A program made the translations under genes and the position numbers. From the NCBI GenBank assembly GCA_010092695.1, contig JAADJJ010000001.1, positions 930,001-994,000 on the forward strand: DNA of 64,000 nucleotides, read 5' to 3'. Of the stretch, positions 59,958-64,000 are shown piece after piece. The notes below the pieces were generated by a model. The model was not told where the DNA came from. It saw only the letters and a list, made by a program, of their open reading frames with translations, and made no database searches. Origin of the DNA: Enterobacteriaceae bacterium 4M9. GTDB lineage: Bacteria > Pseudomonadota > Gammaproteobacteria > Enterobacterales > Enterobacteriaceae. The number at the start of each line of letters is the position of its first letter. Within the stretch, counting starts at the first letter, position 1.

Positions 59958-61208
59958 ATGAATACAGTTATCTCTGCCTCAGAGAGGACGGCTGACGTCT
60001 GCCAAAACCGCCGTGAGCGCATTGACGCGCTGCTGGCAGATGCCTCGCATCACATTGAATTTAACGGCCATTTGTCCAACCACAATAAGCACGCGGTGGT
60101 TGCGCTCGCGGGGCTGAACGCCAGCGCCGGGCGCATTGAGGAGTACTACCGCCAGTATGTGCAGGAAACCACCTATGGCTATGGCCTGGAGCCAAAACGC
60201 CCGTCGCGCGTGGCGGTTACCCATGAAAACTGCCTGTCGCTGCTGGGCCAGCGCACCAGCTTCTCCAGCCTGTGTGAGTTTTTTGATGGCGAAATTGCCC
60301 GCCACGGGCTGAGAGCGGTGCTGGTCGAATGGATGCCCGCGCTGATGCCTGGCTGGGTTGGCGCGTTTACGCACGCCACGATTCACCTGGGCTGGGGGCT
60401 GGATTATGGCCATCCGCGCATGATAACCGAAGGGTTGGCCTACATGGTGTTCTCGTGGGTCTCCTGCCACCCACAGCGCCAGCGCGTGAGCGACCAGGTG
60501 AGCGGCAATAACGCCATTGAATCGCTGATTGCGGTGGCAGACATGCTGGAGCAGGACCCGGTGGCGTTCCAGGCCTGGGCTGCGCGGGTGCAAAACGGCC
60601 AGATTGCGCCGAAGAAGGCACAGTGCCACCCGGAGCTTAAGCGCTCAGGTCTGCAATACCGCATTGCGATGGCGCTGGCAGAAGGCCACCCGCTGATGGA
60701 TGCCGTACCGGGGTGGCTTGTGAGCGAGCCGCTGGAAGACATCTGGCTGCAACTGCACTACTGCGTCGCCATTATCTATCTCGCGCGCCCCGGCGATTTT
60801 GTGAATCTGCATCTTATTACCTCGCTGCATGCCATGGAAGAGATTGCCGCCCGCCTGCCGCAAACCCAGAGCCGTAGCGTGGTGCGCTGCTTCTGGCAGG
60901 GCATGCTGGGCGTGCTGTTCTCCGGCGGCGACATACCCGCCAGTGCCACCTTTGCCGACCTGCACGTGCGCTGGCAGGGCGTGACGGATAACGCCGACGC
61001 GCCAGATATTCACGCCAACTGGCAGACGGTGATTGATGCCGCCATTGCTGAGGCCGAGGAGCACAACCCAAAACTGGTCTATGTCGCGCAGAAACTGTGG
61101 CAGCGAACCGGCTATCAGTCCGTTTACCGCGCAGCGGCCAACTGCTTTACCACCACGCCCGAACTGCCGCCAAGCTTCGACGAACTGGAAGCTGACCGGG
61201 GCATGTAA
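59958..61208 (+). CDS. Questin-oxidase-like (DUF4243) protein
   Basis: A 416-residue protein of the questin oxidase-like family, named for a fungal Baeyer-Villiger-type ring-opening enzyme. Family histidine motifs are visible: HLSNHNKHA at about 30-38 and THATIHLGWGLDYG around 139-152. The ATG at 59958 follows GGAG at eight bases; a GTG three codons upstream overlaps that site and is rejected. Its place between indB and the synthetase gene suggests an oxidative tailoring step. Reaction unknown. Confidence 0.85.
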   Translation: MNTVISASERTADVCQNRRERIDALLADASHHIEFNGHLSNHNKHAVVALAGLNASAGRIEEYYRQYVQETTYGYGLEPKRPSRVAVTHENCLSLLGQRTSFSSLCEFFDGEIARHGLRAVLVEWMPALMPGWVGAFTHATIHLGWGLDYGHPRMITEGLAYMVFSWVSCHPQRQRVSDQVSGNNAIESLIAVADMLEQDPVAFQAWAARVQNGQIAPKKAQCHPELKRSGLQYRIAMALAEGHPLMDAVPGWLVSEPLEDIWLQLHYCVAIIYLARPGDFVNLHLITSLHAMEEIAARLPQTQSRSVVRCFWQGMLGVLFSGGDIPASATFADLHVRWQGVTDNADAPDIHANWQTVIDAAIAEAEEHNPKLVYVAQKLWQRTGYQSVYRAAANCFTTTPELPPSFDELEADRGM

Positions 61209-61266
61209 CGCGTCGGTAACCCTTATTTTTAATCCTTTTGCGCTATTAACAGGCAGGAACCTGGCA

Positions 61267-64000
61267 ATGATCATGACTCCATCTCATAACGATTATCAGC
61301 GAGTGATTTACGGTTTTAATCAGACGGACGTTCCGTTTGCACAGCACAGCTCACTTACCTCTCTTTTAGCTGCACAAACCGACGCAATGCCCGACGCCAC
61401 TGCGGTTATTTTTGGCGAGCAAACCCTGAGCCGCCAGCAGTTGTGGACGCAGGCACAGGCTGTTGCCGCCTGTATCAACACGCTTTCTCAGGAGCCGGAC
61501 GCCTGCGTTGGGCTATTTGTTGAGCCGTCGCTGGCGCTCATGTACGGCGCGTGGGGCATTCTGCTGTCTGGCAACGGCTATCTGCCGCTGTCGCCGGAAT
61601 ACCCCGAAGACCGGTTGCGCTATATGCTCGAAGACAGCGCCACGCAGGTGGTATTTACCCAGGAGCATTTGCGCGAGCGCCTGGCGCAACTGGTGCCGCC
61701 GACGGTGCGCATTATTTGTGAGCGCGATGTGGCGGCGTTTATCGGCCAGCGCGTAGCGTCGCGGGCGAAAGCCGACAATCTGGCTTATGTCATTTACACC
61801 TCCGGCAGTACCGGCAAACCTAAAGGTGTACTGATTGAGCAGCGCAGTGTGGTTAACCAGATGCAGTGGCTGGCGGCCGAATACGGGCTTGGCGAGCGCA
61901 CCCGCATCCTGCAAAAGACGCCAATGAGCTTTGATGCGGCGCAGTGGGAGATTCTGGCGCCGTGCTGCGGTGCGGCGGTGGTGATGGGAGAGCCGGGTAT
62001 TTATAAAGACCCGCCGCGCCTGATTGCCGCGATTCGCCGCCACCAGGTGACAGCGCTCCAGTGCGTACCGACGCTGCTGCAGGCCATTCTCGATGATGAC
62101 GATGTACTGCACTGCGCGAGCCTGACACAAATTTTCAGCGGCGGTGAAGCGTTGCACAAGCGTCTGGCGAGCCTGTGTCTTGAGACGCTACCGGGTTGCC
62201 AGCTGGTGAATCTCTACGGCCCGACCGAGTGCACCATCAACAGTTCGGCCTGGACGGTGACGGCCGAATCGCTTGCCCTGGAGCCGGACGTGGTTTCCAT
62301 TGGCCGCCCGGTTTACAACACGCGCTATTACATTCTTGATGACGCCCTGCAACCTGTCGCACCCGGTGAAATCGGGGAGCTGTACATTGGCGGCGTTGGG
62401 CTGGCGCGCGGTTATCTGCACCGCCCGGAACTGACGGCGGAGCGTTTCCTGGCGTGTCCGTTTACGGCTGACAATCCACAGGTGAGCGTTGCGTATCTGG
62501 CCGATAATCCGCTGGCGCGCATCTATAAAACCGGCGACCTGGCGCGCTGGGGCGAGCAGGGACAGGTCTTTTATGCCGGACGTGCCGACAACCAGGTGAA
62601 GCTGCGCGGCTATCGCATTGAACTTGATGAGATTCGCTCAGCTATCGAGACCCATCCGTGGGTACGTCACGCGGCAGCCGTGGTAAAAAATGACCCACAC
62701 ACTGGCTATCAGAACCTGATTGCCTTTGTGGAGTTGAATGACAAAGAGGCAGCGCTGATGGACCAGGGCCGCGCTGATAGCCATCATCAGTCGAAGACCA
62801 ACAAGGCGCAGGTGTACATGCAGTTGTCGAACCCCGGCTGTCGCGATGAACGCGCCGCAGAGCACATCATCGAACTGCCGGGCGAGCGGGGCAATGCGCA
62901 GCAGCGGGCGCTGGCCTTTGGCCGTAAAACGTATCGCCATTATGAAGGCGGGGCGGTGCTGGCGCAGGATATTCTGGCGCTACTGGCAGAGCCACCGCTG
63001 CATGCCGAGCCACGCGCGCTGTCATCGCTGACGCTGGCCGAGTTTGGCGAGTTGTTGCGCTATTTTGGCCGTTTTACCAGCGATGAGCGCATTTTGCCGA
63101 AATATACCTGGGCCTCGCCGGGGGCGCTGTATGCCACACAGTTGTATCTGGAGTTGGTGGACATTGCGAGTATTGCGCCTGGCATTTATTACTATCATCC
63201 GCTTAAGCACCAACTGGTGCGCTGTGCCGATGCAACGACAGAGACCGGGCCGTATTTTGGCTGTCACTTTATTGGCAAAAAAGCGGCCATTGAGCCTATC
63301 TATAAAAACAACATCGAGGAAGTGCTTAACTTTGAAGCCGGGCATATGCAGGGCGTACTGGACGAGGTGTTGCCGGGCTTTGGTCTTGGCATTGCCGCCC
63401 AGGCGCTGCGGCCTGAGGTGAAGGCACTACTCGATGTGGCCGCAGAGGATTATTACCTCACCAGTTGCACCATCGACAGCTTCAGCAAGCGTGAGCCGCT
63501 GGCGCTAGATGTACTGGTGCAGGCGATGGCGAACAAAATAGCCGATTTGCCTGGCGGTATGTACCGCTACCGCGATGGCGCACTTGAGCCGTTGTGTGAC
63601 ACCATTATTGAGAAGAAACACGTCATTGCCATCAACCAGACGGTGTATGACAGCGCTTCTTTTGGTATCGCGCTTGTGAGCCAGGGGCGGCGCGGTTGGC
63701 CGGAGTATGTGACGCTGGGTCGTCAGTTACAGCGCCTGCAAAGCAACGATTTGCTGATGGGGCTGATGTCTTCCGGCTATAGCTCAGAGACCGGCAACGA
63801 TCTGCCTACAGCGCGCGTGCTGTACAAGCTGCTGGGCGAGCAGTGCGGGGCGTCTTACTTCTGTGTTGGCGGGCGTATTTCGCAGGCCCAGAAAGTAAGT
63901 GAAGGCATGAAAGAAGACAGCGTGCACATGCGCGGGCCGACGGAAATTCTACGTGATGACCTCGAAACCTTCCTGCCGGTGTACATGTTGCCCAATAAAA
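61267..64000 (+). CDS. indC: Indigoidine-synthetase-type NRPS (A-Ox part), truncated by window end
   Basis: The first 911 codons of a nonribosomal peptide synthetase of the IndC/BpsA type. Adenylation motifs are seen in order: A3 YVIYTSGSTGKPKG (about 173), A4 SFDAAQWEIL (about 220), A5 NLYGPTE (about 315), A7 YKTGDLARW (about 418), A8 GRADNQVKLRGYRIELDEIR (about 438-457). A SagB-type FMN oxidase domain (about 560-880) interrupts the A domain before A10 VYMLPNK, where the window stops. This insertion is the hallmark of indigoidine synthetases. The substrate-code residues read D-A-W-Q-F-G-L-I-N-K, close to a glutamine code. T and TE domains should follow. The ATG at 61267 has AGGA eight bases upstream. 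Confidence 0.93.
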   Translation, partial: MIMTPSHNDYQRVIYGFNQTDVPFAQHSSLTSLLAAQTDAMPDATAVIFGEQTLSRQQLWTQAQAVAACINTLSQEPDACVGLFVEPSLALMYGAWGILLSGNGYLPLSPEYPEDRLRYMLEDSATQVVFTQEHLRERLAQLVPPTVRIICERDVAAFIGQRVASRAKADNLAYVIYTSGSTGKPKGVLIEQRSVVNQMQWLAAEYGLGERTRILQKTPMSFDAAQWEILAPCCGAAVVMGEPGIYKDPPRLIAAIRRHQVTALQCVPTLLQAILDDDDVLHCASLTQIFSGGEALHKRLASLCLETLPGCQLVNLYGPTECTINSSAWTVTAESLALEPDVVSIGRPVYNTRYYILDDALQPVAPGEIGELYIGGVGLARGYLHRPELTAERFLACPFTADNPQVSVAYLADNPLARIYKTGDLARWGEQGQVFYAGRADNQVKLRGYRIELDEIRSAIETHPWVRHAAAVVKNDPHTGYQNLIAFVELNDKEAALMDQGRADSHHQSKTNKAQVYMQLSNPGCRDERAAEHIIELPGERGNAQQRALAFGRKTYRHYEGGAVLAQDILALLAEPPLHAEPRALSSLTLAEFGELLRYFGRFTSDERILPKYTWASPGALYATQLYLELVDIASIAPGIYYYHPLKHQLVRCADATTETGPYFGCHFIGKKAAIEPIYKNNIEEVLNFEAGHMQGVLDEVLPGFGLGIAAQALRPEVKALLDVAAEDYYLTSCTIDSFSKREPLALDVLVQAMANKIADLPGGMYRYRDGALEPLCDTIIEKKHVIAINQTVYDSASFGIALVSQGRRGWPEYVTLGRQLQRLQSNDLLMGLMSSGYSSETGNDLPTARVLYKLLGEQCGASYFCVGGRISQAQKVSEGMKEDSVHMRGPTEILRDDLETFLPVYMLPNK

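Overview
The window is chromosomal DNA of an enterobacterium in the E. coli/Enterobacter/Klebsiella group. Almost every protein up to about 51 kb reads as a close homologue of an E. coli or Salmonella protein, usually within one to three residues of the expected length. The regulatory sites are also enterobacterial: Trp operator at mtr, FNR and NrdR sites at nrdDG, a pyrBI attenuator, ARG boxes at argI, the Mn2+ riboswitch of alx, YqjI palindromes and ERIC repeats. I cannot name the genus from the sequence alone. MiaE, which E. coli lacks, and a GH20 hexosaminidase in the usual mgtA position point away from Escherichia.

Layout. 1-5.3 kb: RNA metabolism and tryptophan uptake (pnp, nlpI, yrbN, deaD, mtr). 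5.3-8.9 kb: anaerobic ribonucleotide reductase nrdDG, with five tandem ERIC elements between its two genes. 9-16 kb: trehalose operon treR-treBC and a secreted hexosaminidase. 16-22 kb: ridA, the attenuated pyrLBI operon, tabA, argI, rraB, miaE and an unknown membrane protein. 22-30.6 kb: yjgM, valS-holC, pepA and lptFG. 30.6-33.5 kb: the yqjA-mzrA and yqjCDEK envelope/stress genes. 33.5-39 kb: hexuronate uptake and catabolism (exuR, exuT, uxaC, uxaA). 39-48 kb: sstT, alx, ygjR, a 2-hydroxyacid dehydrogenase, ygjP, rlmG and fadH. 48-51 kb: an expanded yqjI/yqjH iron-nickel locus. 51-64 kb: an accessory region.

The accessory region has two parts. At 53.4-57.7 kb a LysR regulator diverges from two small DMT transporter halves, a PEP-mutase-like protein and an aldehyde-dehydrogenase-like protein; the last two lack the residues expected for catalysis. 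From 58.0 kb to the window end lies an operon of a tautomerase, a PsuG-type C-glycosidase (IndA-like), a HAD phosphatase (IndB-like), a questin-oxidase-like protein and the first 911 codons of an indigoidine-synthetase-type NRPS with an oxidase domain inside its adenylation domain. This gene set fits a glutamine-derived pigment and/or C-nucleoside pathway (indigoidine/minimycin type) and is the most interesting system here.

Gene order compared with the E. coli map as I remember it: pnp-mtr and yqjK-fadH come from the 69-71 min region, but the nrdG-lptG block between them belongs near 96-97 min. The window therefore crosses two rearrangement junctions, at about 5.3 kb and 30.6 kb.
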